Assembly: GCA_016716565.1 (NCBI GenBank) | Contig: JADJWC010000004.1 | Coordinates: 1-64,000, forward strand | DNA: 64,000 bases | DNA from: a bacterium | Lineage (GTDB): Bacteria; Bacteroidota; Ignavibacteria; Ignavibacteriales; Ignavibacteriaceae | Direction of reading: 5' to 3' | In this document: in pieces, positions 17,841-28,354 of the stretch | How positions within the stretch are numbered: position 1 is the stretch's first letter | Layout: each line of letters begins with the position of its first letter | The notes under the pieces: model-generated | Database searches by the model: none | What the model was told of the DNA's origin: nothing | The model's input: only the letters and a program-made list of their open reading frames with translations | Program-made: the position numbers and the translations under genes

Positions 17841-19103
17841 ATGAATAAAAATCTTTTCTATATCTATCTCTCAATTTTTTTAGTTTATGTTGGATACGGA
17901 TTGACTCTTCCATTACTTCCATTCTTTGTAGAACGAATGTCATCGTCTGTAATGAGTCAGGAAGATGTTTCACTACATGTTGGAATGATAACCGGAATAT
18001 TTGCATTGATGCAGGTTTTGTTTGCACCTCTTTGGGGAAAGTTTTCGGATAATATTGGAAGGAAACCATTATTTTCTATCGGCTTAATTGGCACTGCATT
18101 ATCAATCTTTATTTTTGGAATAAGCAGCAATTTATACTGGCTTTATTCATCAAGAATGTTGGGTGGAATATTTTCTGCGGCTGTAATTCCGGTTGCAAGC
18201 TCTTATGTATCCGATTTATCTCCCATAGAAAACAGGGGGAAAGTGTTAGCGTGGATTGGAGGTGCAAGTGCAATAGGTGCAACTGTTGGTCCGGCAGCAG
18301 CATCTTTTCTTTCCAATATTAATTTACCGGTTTATTCCGTTTCTAATTTTTCTTTTGATGAATTCTCTATTCCGTTTACTTCAATATCAATACTGTTGGG
18401 CTTCAACTTATTTTTAATAAAACAATTACCGGAAATTTCAAATATAGATTCTTCAGGTTTTGCCGTTTCAATTCCTAAAAAAGTTGATCCCGGCAAGTCG
18501 AGAGAAATCCCGTTCAGCGGGGAAGAGGTAAGCATTTTTAGTATTGTTAAGAGTATAAGATTTCTTTTAATACTTTCTTTCGTAAGCCAGTATTCGTTAA
18601 TGTTGTTTGAAGCAACCTTTTCACTGCACGCAAAATATTTGATTAACTACGGCACACTGGAGCTTGGAATAATATATAGTTTTTGCGGAGGAATAATGGG
18701 GATAGCTCAAAGTTTTTTTATAGGGCACTTAATTGATAAAAAAGGAGAAAAAGTTTTGATGCCCTTTGGCTTCTTGCTAACCGCTGTTGGAATTTTTTCT
18801 CTTATGTTATTTGAAAATTTATTTCTAATCATATTAAGTGTTACTATACTTTCGGTAGGCATTTCTTCAATTACTCCTTCACTTTCCTCATTAATAACAA
18901 AAAAATTTCCTCAAAATACAGGTTCTGCCTTAGGCGTTCAGAATTCTGTTGATAATCTTGGTAAAGGAATTGGAGCAATATTGGGAGGGATACTTTTTGC
19001 ACTGAATATTCATTTGCCATTTTTATCTGCGGGAGTGCTGCTGTTAATAATAGCTTTTAGATTGTTTAGAAATTTTAATAATTATAAATCTGGGAGAGCT
19101 TGA
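17841..19103 (+). CDS. Major facilitator superfamily transporter (TetA-like)
   Basis: 420 residues, 12 predicted helices. The loop 2-3 signature GKFSDNIGRKPLF (MFS motif A) is near residues 74-86. RMLGGIFSAAVIPVASSYVSD fits motif C of the drug:H+ antiporter group, and a second motif-A-like loop, GHLIDKKGEKVLM, marks the second half. Probable proton-coupled efflux of a small molecule; the substrate cannot be read from sequence. Confidence 0.85.
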   Translation: MNKNLFYIYLSIFLVYVGYGLTLPLLPFFVERMSSSVMSQEDVSLHVGMITGIFALMQVLFAPLWGKFSDNIGRKPLFSIGLIGTALSIFIFGISSNLYWLYSSRMLGGIFSAAVIPVASSYVSDLSPIENRGKVLAWIGGASAIGATVGPAAASFLSNINLPVYSVSNFSFDEFSIPFTSISILLGFNLFLIKQLPEISNIDSSGFAVSIPKKVDPGKSREIPFSGEEVSIFSIVKSIRFLLILSFVSQYSLMLFEATFSLHAKYLINYGTLELGIIYSFCGGIMGIAQSFFIGHLIDKKGEKVLMPFGFLLTAVGIFSLMLFENLFLIILSVTILSVGISSITPSLSSLITKKFPQNTGSALGVQNSVDNLGKGIGAILGGILFALNIHLPFLSAGVLLLIIAFRLFRNFNNYKSGRA

Positions 19104-19162
19104 TAAATTTGCCATCACTCAATTGCAATATTAACAAGTGAAAATTCTCAGATTCTTCCGGT

Positions 19163-19306
19163 ATGATGAAGATGTGCAAAATGATGATGGATAATCCTGA
19201 AATGCACAAAATGATGATGCAAATGATGCATAATAAAGGAATGATGCAATAGGATATGATGAAAGATTCGACTAAGAAAAAATCAGATCACGAATCTCAT
19301 CACTGA
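19163..19306 (+). pseudogene. Met-rich metal-binding protein remnant with in-frame amber stop
   Basis: The frame MMKMCKMMMDNPEMHK... runs 29 codons to a TAG at 19250, then continues in the same frame for 18 codons to a TGA, ending KKKSDHESHH. That tail is nearly the same as the end of the Spy-like protein at 24925 (SDHESHH), and the DNPE motif recalls the neighbouring lipoprotein. No signal peptide or RBS survives upstream. It appears to be the decayed end of a Met-rich periplasmic copper protein. The following 247 bases hold no gene I can support. Confidence 0.55.
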
Positions 19307-19553
19307 ATAAATAATTAACAGTAATTATAAATGTGAGAAAATAATATGTTAAAGGAAGTAAATGCTTGCAAGTCAACACAGAAAAGTAATATGTAAGTAT
19401 TAAAAATATTTCAGAAAGATAGGCACCGGTTAACAGTTTCCAAATGGCAATACTTGTGAATCGTCTTTGGCTTTAATAATAATTTTAAGTAACGTGATTT
19501 TTAGACAGGCTTAATGACTTATTATTTTTGACTAAATCAGAAAAGGTGATTTT

Positions 19554-19934
19554 ATGATGCTTAAAATAATATTCCTCGTAACTTTTTTATTTTCTATATC
19601 GTTTCTGTTCTTATCGTGTAGCAGTGAAACAGATTATGATTCGATGTTTCATAATCCTGAAGCTCATGATAAAATAATGACTCAGATGATGGATAATGAA
19701 GATTGGAGACATGATTATATTGATCAAATGATGAAAAAAAATGATACCCGTCAATATATGATGAAACAGATGTTTGATCATGTCCGGGGAGATTCGCTTA
19801 TGATGAAAGAAATGTTTGATATGATGGCTCAGTATCCAGTTATGATGAACCATATGCAGAATTATATGCAGAGTGGTGATATGATGGGTAATACAATGTG
19901 GGAGGGGCGAATGATGGGAAGAGATAAAAAATAA
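19554..19934 (+). CDS. Met-rich lipoprotein
   Basis: 126 residues. A lipoprotein signal peptide (hydrophobic 4-18, lipobox LSC near residue 22) is followed by a mature domain with about a quarter methionine, in pairs and triplets (MTQMMDN, YMMKQMF, SLMMKEMF, NYMQSGDMM). Met clusters bind Cu(I). Expected location is the periplasmic side of a membrane. No enzyme motif is present. The ATG at 19557 is a possible alternative start; the RBS AAAGGTG fits either. Confidence 0.7.
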   Translation: MMLKIIFLVTFLFSISFLFLSCSSETDYDSMFHNPEAHDKIMTQMMDNEDWRHDYIDQMMKKNDTRQYMMKQMFDHVRGDSLMMKEMFDMMAQYPVMMNHMQNYMQSGDMMGNTMWEGRMMGRDKK

Positions 19935-20012
19935 ATTTCTTATTTGATCCAAATGGACAATTATGCTAATCAAATTATTAGAAAATTAGGTAATTATAGA
20001 AGGAGAGATAAA

Positions 20013-20396
20013 ATGTCTTACTATTTTTTAAAAAAACTTCAATTGCAGTTTGAAGACGCAATTGAAAAAGTAACCGAAGCTTTAAAGCAAGAAGGATTTG
20101 GAATACTTACTGAAATTGATGTAAAGGAAACATTAAAGAAAAAATTAGACGTGGATTTTCGTCCTTACAAAATTCTTGGTGCCTGCAACCCGCCCTTTGC
20201 GCACAAAGCGCTTGAAGCAGAAAATAAAATAGGCACTATGCTTCCCTGCAATGTAATTGTTCAGCAACTTGAAGGCGGAGTTGAGGTTGCGGCTGTAGAC
20301 CCGGTTGCCTCTATGGTGGCAGTGAAAAATGATCAGCTGAACGAAATAGCCTCAACTATACGGAATAAACTCAGGAGTGTAATAGAAAGTTTATAA
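20013..20396 (+). CDS. DUF302-domain protein (copy 2)
   Basis: 127 residues, with the same blocks as the copy at 11559 (KQEGFGILTEIDV, KILGACNPP, TMLPCNVIV, DPVASM). An excellent RBS (AAGGAGAG) picks ATG 20013 over an upstream in-frame ATG at 19944. The role is unknown; the two paralogues probably arose inside this island, since both accompany copper or respiratory genes. Confidence 0.82.
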   Translation: MSYYFLKKLQLQFEDAIEKVTEALKQEGFGILTEIDVKETLKKKLDVDFRPYKILGACNPPFAHKALEAENKIGTMLPCNVIVQQLEGGVEVAAVDPVASMVAVKNDQLNEIASTIRNKLRSVIESL

Positions 20397-20434
20397 AAAC
20401 TTAAAACTGTTAGTCATTTTAAAGGAGTAAAATT

Positions 20435-20650
20435 ATGATGAACGGATTTGGCGGAATGTGGTTCGGTTGGATTTTCTGGATAATTATAATCGGTTTGGTA
20501 ATTTATTTAATAGTAAGATTCACAAACCAAAAAAACAGCGGAACCGGACAAATTAGCAATGAAACACCGCTCGATGTATTAAAGAAACGATATGCACGCG
20601 GAGAAATATCTAAAGAAGAATTTGATAGTATGAGGAAGGATTTACAGTAA
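20435..20650 (+). CDS. SHOCT-domain small membrane protein
   Basis: 71 residues: a helix at 10-28 (WIFWIIIIGLVIYLIV), a polar linker, then the C-terminal short SHOCT module, PLDVLKKRYARGEISKEEFDSMRKDL. SHOCT modules are oligomerisation elements found on many small membrane proteins. A strong RBS (AAAGGAG) is present. Often seen beside copper genes, but without a known activity. Confidence 0.85.
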   Translation: MMNGFGGMWFGWIFWIIIIGLVIYLIVRFTNQKNSGTGQISNETPLDVLKKRYARGEISKEEFDSMRKDLQ

Positions 20651-20678
20651 TTATTCCTCTATTAATTTAAAGCTTATT

Positions 20679-21311
20679 ATGTCTGATGATAAAAAAACAG
20701 AAAAAATAAAACATCGGTACAACAGGATTTCAAATTTATTTGATCTCGTTGAAAAACCGATGGAGAATATGTTTTCGAAACACCGGAAAGAAATGCTTAC
20801 TAATGCTAACGGCAAAGTCCTGGAAGTAGGAGCCGGAACAGGTAAGAATTTTAAATATTACCCTGATAATGTTGAGGTTACTGCTATAGACTTTAGCCCG
20901 AAGATGGTTAAGATTGCATCATCAAAAGCTGCAGTGCAAAAAAATATAAAGAATGTTTTAGAAATGGATGTTGAGCATATGACTTTTAAGGATAATACCT
21001 TTGATACGGTTGTAACCTCATGTGTATTCTGTTCTGTTCCCCATCCGGTACAAGGACTAAAAGAAATCAGAAGAGTGTGTAAGAAGGGAGGCAAAATTTT
21101 AATGCTTGAACATGTAAAAAGCAATAAGCCGGTCATTGCCCCGTTAATGGATATTCTAAATCCTATTCCCCTTCATATATATGGTGCAAATATTAATCGT
21201 GATACGATTAAGTATCTCCGCAAAGCCGGTTTTGAGAGTATGTCTGTCAAGAATCTTTGGCTTGATATTTTGAAACTGATAATTATAACAAATAATAAAG
21301 TGTTAGTATGA
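20679..21311 (+). CDS. Class I SAM-dependent methyltransferase
   Basis: 210 residues with Rossmann motif I, VLEVGAGTGKNFKYYP (about 47-62), motif II, TAIDFSPKMV, and motif IV/post-I, TVVTSCVFCSVPHP. This UbiE/Coq5-like pattern fits methylation of a quinone, lipid or small metabolite. Its stop overlaps the start of the multicopper oxidase (ATGA), so the two are translationally coupled. The substrate is unknown. Confidence 0.82.
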   Translation: MSDDKKTEKIKHRYNRISNLFDLVEKPMENMFSKHRKEMLTNANGKVLEVGAGTGKNFKYYPDNVEVTAIDFSPKMVKIASSKAAVQKNIKNVLEMDVEHMTFKDNTFDTVVTSCVFCSVPHPVQGLKEIRRVCKKGGKILMLEHVKSNKPVIAPLMDILNPIPLHIYGANINRDTIKYLRKAGFESMSVKNLWLDILKLIIITNNKVLV

Positions 21312-22894
21312 AAAACTTAAAAGTAAGCAGGAAAAAATTTTTGAAATTCACGGGAGGGTCAACAACGCTTCTATTCCTACCAAATTTTTTTCTTAATGCG
21401 TGCGAAAACGAAGCAGAACCCAACCGCAAAGCAGATCCCAGCTTTACACCCGATATAGAAATAGAGTTAACAGCCCATGAAACCAGTGTACCGATTTTAC
21501 CGGGCAATAAAACAAAAGTATGGAAGTATTCCGCTTCAGTTATTAAAGGAAGAAAGGATTCCGTGCAAATATTAGATAATAATTATCTGGGTCCTATTTT
21601 CCGATTAAATAAAGGTGAAAAGATAAGAGTAATCTTTAAGAACGAAGTCGACGAAATAACGATAGTTCACTGGCACGGCTTGCATGTTCCTCCGGAAATG
21701 GATGGTCATCCCAAATACGTAATCGATAAAGGTGAAAAGTATGTTTATGAGTTTGAGGTTAAAGATCGCGCCGGTACCTATTGGTTTCATCCTCATCCGC
21801 ATGAATTAACAGGACCACAAGTTTACAGTGGTTTAGCCGGACTCTTCATCATTTCCGAAAAAGAAGAAAAGAAATTAAATCTTCCTTCCGGCGATGATGA
21901 AATACCAATTATTATTCAAGACAGAACATTTGATAACGAGAATCAACTTGTTTATTTGAATTATCCAATGGATAGAATGATGGGTTTCCTGGGTGACGAA
22001 ATTATTATTAACGGTAAACAGAATTTTTCACTTAATCTTGATACAAAAGCTTACAGAATGCGGTTACTGAATGGATCAAATTCCAGAATTTATAAACTTG
22101 CTTGGAGCGACGGCACTCCTTTGACAGTAATCGGAACAGACGGTGGACTGCTTGAAAAACCGGTACAAAAAGATTACTTAACATTCGGACCTGCAGAAAG
22201 ATTTGATATCATTGTTGATCTATCAAATAAAGAACCGGGAGATAAGATCAAACTTGTTAGTCTCCCCTTCCCGTCAACTTTTTCCGGTATGGGCGGCATG
22301 ATGCGCGGAATGATGGGAGGCAATAATAATATTAATGATATGGGAACAAGACTGGAATTATTTTCAATTGATATAGAAAAGAAAGTTAATCAACAATTTA
22401 ATTTACCTTCCAAACTCTCTGCAATAAAGAAAGCAGATCCTCCAAAAGCAGTTAATTTTGATAATCCACGTAAATTCGTTTTCGGCATGGGCGGTCATAT
22501 GAGATGGACTATTAACAACAAAACATTCGAAATGACCGAAGTAGCCGATTGGGAGAAAGTAAAATTAAATACTACTGAAATCTGGGAGTTCATTAACGGC
22601 GGAGGAGGACGCGGTATGATGGGTGGTATGATGCAGATGCCTCATCCCGTTCATATCCACAGTTTACAGTTCAAAATTATTGAGCGAATTAATGATGGCG
22701 GTTTTAGTGAATCTTTCAATTCACTTAAGGATGGTTTCGTTGATGAAGGATGGAAGGATAGTTTTTTACTTTTACCTGGTACAAAAGTTAAAGTTTTGTT
22801 GAGATTTGAAGATTTTAAAGGAATGTACTTATATCACTGCCATAATCTGGAACACGAAGACATGGGAATGATGAGAAATTATTTAATCGAATAA
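21308..22894 (+). CDS. Multicopper oxidase (CueO-like)
   Basis: 528 residues. The N terminus has a Tat-like stretch (SRKKFLKF) and hydrophobic segment ending LNAC, so it is probably exported and may be lipidated. Copper ligands are clear: HWHG (H121), FHPHPHE (about 161), HPVHIH (about 446) and YHCHNLEHEDMGM (H510-C511-H512). Two Met-rich loops (GMGGMMRGMMGG and GRGMMGGMMQM) flank the active site, as in CueO, where they feed Cu(I). Reaction: oxidation of Cu(I) coupled to O2 reduction to water in the periplasm. It overlaps the methyltransferase gene by four bases. Confidence 0.92.
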   Translation: MKNLKVSRKKFLKFTGGSTTLLFLPNFFLNACENEAEPNRKADPSFTPDIEIELTAHETSVPILPGNKTKVWKYSASVIKGRKDSVQILDNNYLGPIFRLNKGEKIRVIFKNEVDEITIVHWHGLHVPPEMDGHPKYVIDKGEKYVYEFEVKDRAGTYWFHPHPHELTGPQVYSGLAGLFIISEKEEKKLNLPSGDDEIPIIIQDRTFDNENQLVYLNYPMDRMMGFLGDEIIINGKQNFSLNLDTKAYRMRLLNGSNSRIYKLAWSDGTPLTVIGTDGGLLEKPVQKDYLTFGPAERFDIIVDLSNKEPGDKIKLVSLPFPSTFSGMGGMMRGMMGGNNNINDMGTRLELFSIDIEKKVNQQFNLPSKLSAIKKADPPKAVNFDNPRKFVFGMGGHMRWTINNKTFEMTEVADWEKVKLNTTEIWEFINGGGGRGMMGGMMQMPHPVHIHSLQFKIIERINDGGFSESFNSLKDGFVDEGWKDSFLLLPGTKVKVLLRFEDFKGMYLYHCHNLEHEDMGMMRNYLIE

Positions 22895-23140
22895 TTATAT
22901 ATTTAAGAAAAAATTGAATAACAAGAAATTTAATTAAATCGAGTTGACCAGTGTCAAGATAAGGTGTTGAGAGGATGCCAATAGAGAAACGGTTACAAAT
23001 ATAGAGTGTTTTATCATTATCATCGGGATTAATCACAGTGTTAGTGAGACTTAAAAACTTAAGTAATTAACTGTTTTAATAGTTTTTGAATATTTGGGGT
23101 CAACTTACGTTACTTCTATTTTTAATTTAACGGAGAAAAA

Positions 23141-23383
23141 ATGGAAATATTAATTTTAGCAACGAAAGATTGCTCACACAGACCAATTTTAGAAAAAAAA
23201 CTTAAGGAGATGAGTGTTAATTATCAGTTGAAATTTGTTGAAGACGATTCCAAAGCTGTAGACGAATATCAGATTCGGAATTCCCCAAATATAATTATTG
23301 ATGGTAAGGTTGTCTTTCGCGCATCTCCAGAGGCATCATTACCTACAGATGAGGAATTGAAGAATTATCTTAAAGGGAAATGA
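23141..23383 (+). CDS. Small thioredoxin/glutaredoxin-fold protein
   Basis: 80 residues: a beta strand MEILILATKDC, a single active-site Cys in CSHRP instead of CxxC, a cis-Pro in IRNSPNIIIDGKVVFR and a short C-terminal helix. This matches the small thioredoxin-like proteins that accompany DUF318-type permeases, one of which follows after 128 bases. Role inferred: thiol redox partner or metal chaperone for that permease. An RBS (ACGGAG) is present. The 246 bases upstream hold no gene I can support. Confidence 0.7.
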   Translation: MEILILATKDCSHRPILEKKLKEMSVNYQLKFVEDDSKAVDEYQIRNSPNIIIDGKVVFRASPEASLPTDEELKNYLKGK

Positions 23384-23511
23384 CTTATAGTACTGTAAGA
23401 ACTTCATTGGAAATCTAACCCGATTTTTTGACAAATAAATATTAACACTGATTTTATTTTTATTCATATTTATAGAACAAACTATTTACATAAGAAATTC
23501 AGGAAAAACTA

Positions 23512-24729
23512 ATGGAAGATTCTGTACAATCATTTTGGCAAATGTACGGTGAAGCAGTAAAAACTTCATTGGGATTTTTTTGGAAAGCCGGTTGGGCTTT
23601 TATTTTAGGTTATGGAATAAGTGCTATGATTCAGGCTTTTATTCCTAAAGGAAAACTTACCCCATATATGGGCAAAGCAAACTTTAAAAGTGTTTCCATT
23701 TCTACAATTTTTGGCTCTGCTTCTTCGTCTTGTTCATTTGCGGCACTCGCTGCTGCACGAGCATTATTTATGAAGGGTGCTCATTTTGTTTCCACAGTTG
23801 CTTTTATGTTTGCTTCAACTAATCTTGTAATTGAACTCGGTATTTTAATACTCATTTTTCTTGGTTGGCAGTTTCTTGCTGCTGAAATCATAGGGGGTTT
23901 ATTATTAATTATAATAAGTTCGTTATTAATTAAACTAACTTATCCTAAAAAATGGATAGAAGCAGCAAAGGAAAAAGTTAAAGCGCAGAATGTTGCTGGG
24001 GAAGATAATTTTGATTGGAAAAAAAGAATTCGTTCGAAGAGTGGGTGGTATTTAGTTGGTAATAAATTTGTGTCTGATTGGAAAATGGTGTGGGAAGAAA
24101 TATTAATCGGATTTACGATTGCAGGTTTTATAGCAGTGTTTGTTCCTGCTTCTGTCTGGGGAATAATATTTCTTCAGGGAATGGAAAATGAATTACCAAC
24201 CTGGCTCATAACTGTTGAAAATGCTCTAGTTGCACCTTTTGTTGCTGCTGCTACATTTATCGGTTCGATGGGTAATATTCCACTTGCCACTGTTTTAAAT
24301 AGTAATGGAATTCTCTTTGTTGGTATCATGGGTTTTATTTATTCTGATTTAATGGTTCCGCCACTGGTAATGATAAATGCAAAATATTACGGTAAAAGAG
24401 TTGCTTTATATATTGCTTTTATAATGTACATAAGTATTGTAACAACTGCACTCATACTTCACTATCTATTTGCCCTCCTTTCATTGACTCCACAGAGTTC
24501 TAAAAGAATAGATGATATCTCACAGTTTGCATTTGATTATACCTTCTATTTGAATGTAATATTTGTAGCTGTAACAGTTGTTTTTATTTGGCTTTCAAAA
24601 AAACACAAAGAAACTATGGATACATCAAAACCTATGAAGATGGAAGGAAGTTCTGTATACAAAAGAATTGTTGCTCTTTCTTTTACAGCAATTTTAATAG
24701 TTGGTATTTTTATTTACCTGTTAAAATAA
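23512..24729 (+). CDS. DUF318/ArsP-like permease
   Basis: 405 residues, about eight to ten helices in two halves separated by a basic loop (KKRIRSKSGWYLVG, near 170). The conserved segment GSASSSCSFAALAAARALF (about 67-85) is the signature of the permease family that includes ArsP/YraQ. Members export organoarsenicals or other thiol-reactive species. With the thioredoxin-like gene just upstream, it probably moves a metal or metalloid. The exact cargo is not deducible. Confidence 0.82.
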   Translation: MEDSVQSFWQMYGEAVKTSLGFFWKAGWAFILGYGISAMIQAFIPKGKLTPYMGKANFKSVSISTIFGSASSSCSFAALAAARALFMKGAHFVSTVAFMFASTNLVIELGILILIFLGWQFLAAEIIGGLLLIIISSLLIKLTYPKKWIEAAKEKVKAQNVAGEDNFDWKKRIRSKSGWYLVGNKFVSDWKMVWEEILIGFTIAGFIAVFVPASVWGIIFLQGMENELPTWLITVENALVAPFVAAATFIGSMGNIPLATVLNSNGILFVGIMGFIYSDLMVPPLVMINAKYYGKRVALYIAFIMYISIVTTALILHYLFALLSLTPQSSKRIDDISQFAFDYTFYLNVIFVAVTVVFIWLSKKHKETMDTSKPMKMEGSSVYKRIVALSFTAILIVGIFIYLLK

Positions 24730-24924
24730 ATCAAAACAGGTAAAAACAATTTTGTATTTATAATAAAGATCACATTTAACATTCTTAAAAATTTTTAAGA
24801 TTTTTAAATCCTCTCCACTCAATAGTGTTCATTAAAGGCTGAGAATGAGCTTTTTCAATGGCATCTCTATTGTCTTATTCTAACCAACGATCCAATAAAT
24901 TTAAAAATCAAAAGGAGCTTAAAA

Positions 24925-25617
24925 ATGTTTCAAATAAAAAATTTCTCAGCTATAGCAATACTTGCAATTGCAGGTATATTGCTTATATCAATTCCTGTTT
25001 TCTCTCATGGGGCTAGTGAAAACAGTGATCAATGTGGTCAATATACATTTAATACCGATCAACTAACTAAGGAACAAGCTGAAAAAATTGACCAGATAAA
25101 TGTGAAGTATAGTGAAAAAACTCTCTCACTCCGTCAGGAACTTAACCTGTTAAAGACAAAGGCGTACAATTATAGTCTGAATGAAAAAATTGATCTAAAC
25201 GAGGTCAAGGGTTTCCGTCAGAAAATACGTGATGTAAGGGGAAAGCTTGATGATCTTCGTATAGATGAGCTGGCAGAAATAAACAAAGTATTGCCGGAAG
25301 ATCAGCAGATAAACTTTGAAGTATATCTGAATCAATACACTAAATATTCCACCACTGAAATGATGAATAGTTGTAAAATGATGGACAACATGTCAGGAAA
25401 AGGTTCGCATGGAATGATGGGCAATATGATGCAGATGAGTGACAACAATATGATTATGAACAAATGCAGTAAGATGAGGGGTAGCGATGAATCACAGCGG
25501 GAAATAATGATGGGTGATAAAAGTAAAAGAATGATGAACTGTGGAATGATGAGTCAAAATACCGGCAGTGATTCTGATAGCAATATGAACGATTCAGATC
25601 ATGAATCTCATCATTAA
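24925..25617 (+). CDS. Spy/CpxP-like periplasmic protein with Met-rich tail
   Basis: 230 residues. A signal peptide occupies 1-30 (ending PVFSHGA). Then comes a helical domain with an LTKEQ motif (Spy/CpxP LTxxQ) and a helix-rich region to about 135. The C-terminal 80 residues are Met-, Ser-, Asn- and Asp-rich (KMMDNM, GMMGNMMQM, RMMNCGMM) and end DHESHH. Family proteins are ATP-independent chaperones or metal sensors such as CnrX and Spy. The tail would bind Cu(I). Strong RBS (AAAGGAG). Confidence 0.75.
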   Translation: MFQIKNFSAIAILAIAGILLISIPVFSHGASENSDQCGQYTFNTDQLTKEQAEKIDQINVKYSEKTLSLRQELNLLKTKAYNYSLNEKIDLNEVKGFRQKIRDVRGKLDDLRIDELAEINKVLPEDQQINFEVYLNQYTKYSTTEMMNSCKMMDNMSGKGSHGMMGNMMQMSDNNMIMNKCSKMRGSDESQREIMMGDKSKRMMNCGMMSQNTGSDSDSNMNDSDHESHH

Positions 25618-25656
25618 AAAATCACCAACTCTAATTATTGAAAGGAGTATAATTAT

Positions 25657-28335
25657 ATGACACACGATCCGGTATGTGGAATGGAAGTGAAAACACCCTC
25701 GGAATATTATATTGATTTGGATGGTAAACGATATGAGTTCTGTTCTGAAAATTGCCAGAATAAATTTGCCCTCGATCTGAACAGTTACATTGAAAAAATG
25801 AATAAAGTTGAACCAACATACAGAACAACTAGTGATGGAATAGAAAAACTTACTTTACCAATAAATGGTTTGCACTGCACTTCGTGTGTAAATACAATTG
25901 AAAAAGAAGTAAAGAAGTTGCCTGGTATTAGAGTAGCTCGTGTTAATTATGCAACAGAGATGGCACACGTTGAATATATGAACGGTGAAACAGCATCGAA
26001 GAGATTATCGGGGCAATTAAAAAGCCGGCTATCAGACAGGACAGTCAACTCTGAAGATAGGAATAAGAGGAATGTATTGCGGATCGTGTGTCTCTAAAAT
26101 TGAAAAAGAATTGAAGCAAAAAAGTGGAGTTATTTCTGCAAGTGTTGATCTTGGAACTGAATCGGCAATTATAAAATACGTACCTGGTTTAATACAACTT
26201 GACGATTTAAAGATGTAATTGAAAAACTCGGCTATGAAACTTATCCCATTCAAGGGTTCAAACAAGAAAAGAAAACTATAGAAAAAGAAACTAAAGGAAA
26301 GGTTGAAGAACCGGTTGATGAAAACCAGCTTGCACGCGAAAAAGAATATAAAACTTTGATGAGGAAATTTATTTTTGCATCAATTGTTTCTCTGCCGGTC
26401 ATTCTTTTCAGTTACCCTAAACTGTGGGGCTTACCTGCTGAGTTTCAAAAAGGCACTGATTTACTTATGTATATATGGATGGGAATGGGAATCCTTACAA
26501 TTCCGGTTCTATTATGGTCGGGCTCGCAATTCTTTACAGGTGCCTGGGCTGCCTTTAAAAACCGTTCTGCTAATATGCACACACTTATTGCAATTGGAAT
26601 TTCCGCTGCCTGGGTATATTCTACTGTTGCGGTTCTGTTACCGGATATCTTTCCGGAGGCTGAATTGGCTGAAGTATTTTATGATGTAACTGCTGTTGTA
26701 ACGGCATTGGTTGTATTAGGAATGGCTTTGGAAATAAAAGCAAAAGGAAGAAGCTCGGAGGCAATTAAAAAACTAATAGGATTGCAGGCAAAGACTGCAC
26801 GTGTTCAAAGAAATGGAAGGGAAACTGATATTCCTATTGAAGAAGTAGTGCTCGATGATATAATAATTGTAAGACCCGGCGAAAAGATTCCAGTGGATGG
26901 AGTCATTATTGACGGTTCCTCTTCTGTAGATGAATCAATGTTAACAGGCGAATCTATCCCTGTTGAAAAACGCACAGGTGATGAAGTAATTGGTGCATCT
27001 ATAAACAAAACCGGTTCATTCAAGTTTAAAGCAACAAAAGTTGGAAAAGATACTGCTCTTGCTCAAATTATTCAGATGGTCGAACAAGCTCAAAGTTCAA
27101 AAGCACCGATACAGAGAGTGGTAGATAATGTTTCCGGGTATTTTGTTCCGACAGTAATTATTCTTGCAATTCTTTCATTTGTTATCTGGTATGTATTTGG
27201 CCCTGTTCCTCAATTAATTTATGCTTTGATTGTTTTTGTGACTGTTCTTGTAATTGCCTGCCCGTGTGCACTTGGTTTGGCAACACCGATTTCTTTAATG
27301 GTTGGTGTTGGCAAAGGTGCTGAAAACGGAATTTTAATCAGAAGTGGTGAAGCTTTGGAAACTGCACAAAAATTAGACTCAATAGTTTTAGACAAAACAG
27401 GAACTATAACCGAAGGAAAACCTTCTCTAACTGATGTGATTACTTCAAACGGATTTAAGGAAGATGAGGTGTTAGCACTTAGTGCAAGCGTTGAGAGATC
27501 TTCAGAACATCCATTGGCAGAAGCCATTGTAAGAGGTGCTGAGGATAAAAATCTAACCCTTAATGATCCGAAAGAATTTAACGCAGTTCCAGGCCACGGT
27601 GTTGAAGCAAATGTTAATGGAAGAAAAGTCCTCCTTGGAAATCTTAAAATGATGAACAAATTTTCTATACAACTTAATGGCTTGGAAGAAAAGAGCCGTA
27701 AGCTTGCCGATGAAGGAAAAACACCGATGTTTGTTTCAATTGATAATAAAGCTGCCGGTATAATTGCTGTTGCAGATATTATTAAACCGGATTCAAAAGA
27801 AGCAATTACACAGCTTAAAAAGCTTGGTTTGGAAGTAGTAATGATTACCGGTGACAACAGCAGAACTGCAAATGCAATTGGAAAGCAAGTAGGTATTGAT
27901 AGAGTTCTTGCGGAAGTTCTTCCTGAAGATAAAGCCTTCAACGTGCAGAAACTTCAAAATGAAGGGAAGAAAGTTGCAATGGTTGGCGATGGAATAAACG
28001 ATGCACCAGCTTTAGCTCAGGCAGATATTGGTTTGGCTATAGGAACCGGAACTGATGTGGCAATTGAAGCTTCTGATATCACTTTAATTAAAGGAAGTCT
28101 TAAAGGAGTTGTTCTGGCTATTCAGCTTTCAAAAGCAACTATGAAAAATATAAAAGAAAATTTATTCGGCGCATTCTTTTACAACGGACTCGGATTGCCA
28201 ATTGCCGCCGGATTGCTGTATCCATTTTTCGGATTATTGCTTTCCCCACTTATTGCCGCAGCAGCGATGGCATTTAGCTCAGTTACGGTTGTAAGCAATG
28301 CAAATAGGTTAAGAAGATTTAAAGCGAAAGTATAG
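25657..28335 (+). CDS. copA: Copper-exporting P1B ATPase with N-terminal YHS and two HMA domains, frame broken three times
   Basis: Reading order: YHS domain (DPVCGM, FCSENC; residues 1-45), HMA1 (GLHCTSC), HMA2 (GMYCGSC), then a complete pump from 26356 with TGES, CPC (27259-27267), DKTGT (27391), SSEHPLA and GDGINDAP. This is a canonical Cu(I) exporter. The N-terminal frame stops at 26097, but homology continues through other frames. One base appears lost near 26000, another in the A-run 26019-26023 and a third near 26209-26211. After these three losses the original frame is regained. So the gene is either a pseudogene in its regulatory HMA part or has local sequence errors. An internal restart at 26356 would make a pump without metal-binding domains. 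RBS GAAAGGAG. Confidence 0.88.
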
Positions 28336-28354
28336 CGAGAAAGGAAATTATAAA

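Noticed and set aside
27219..27941. 240-residue minus-strand frame opposite the copper ATPase
   Set aside because: Low-complexity Ser/Leu/Ile composition, no RBS, and it mirrors the well-supported copA gene.
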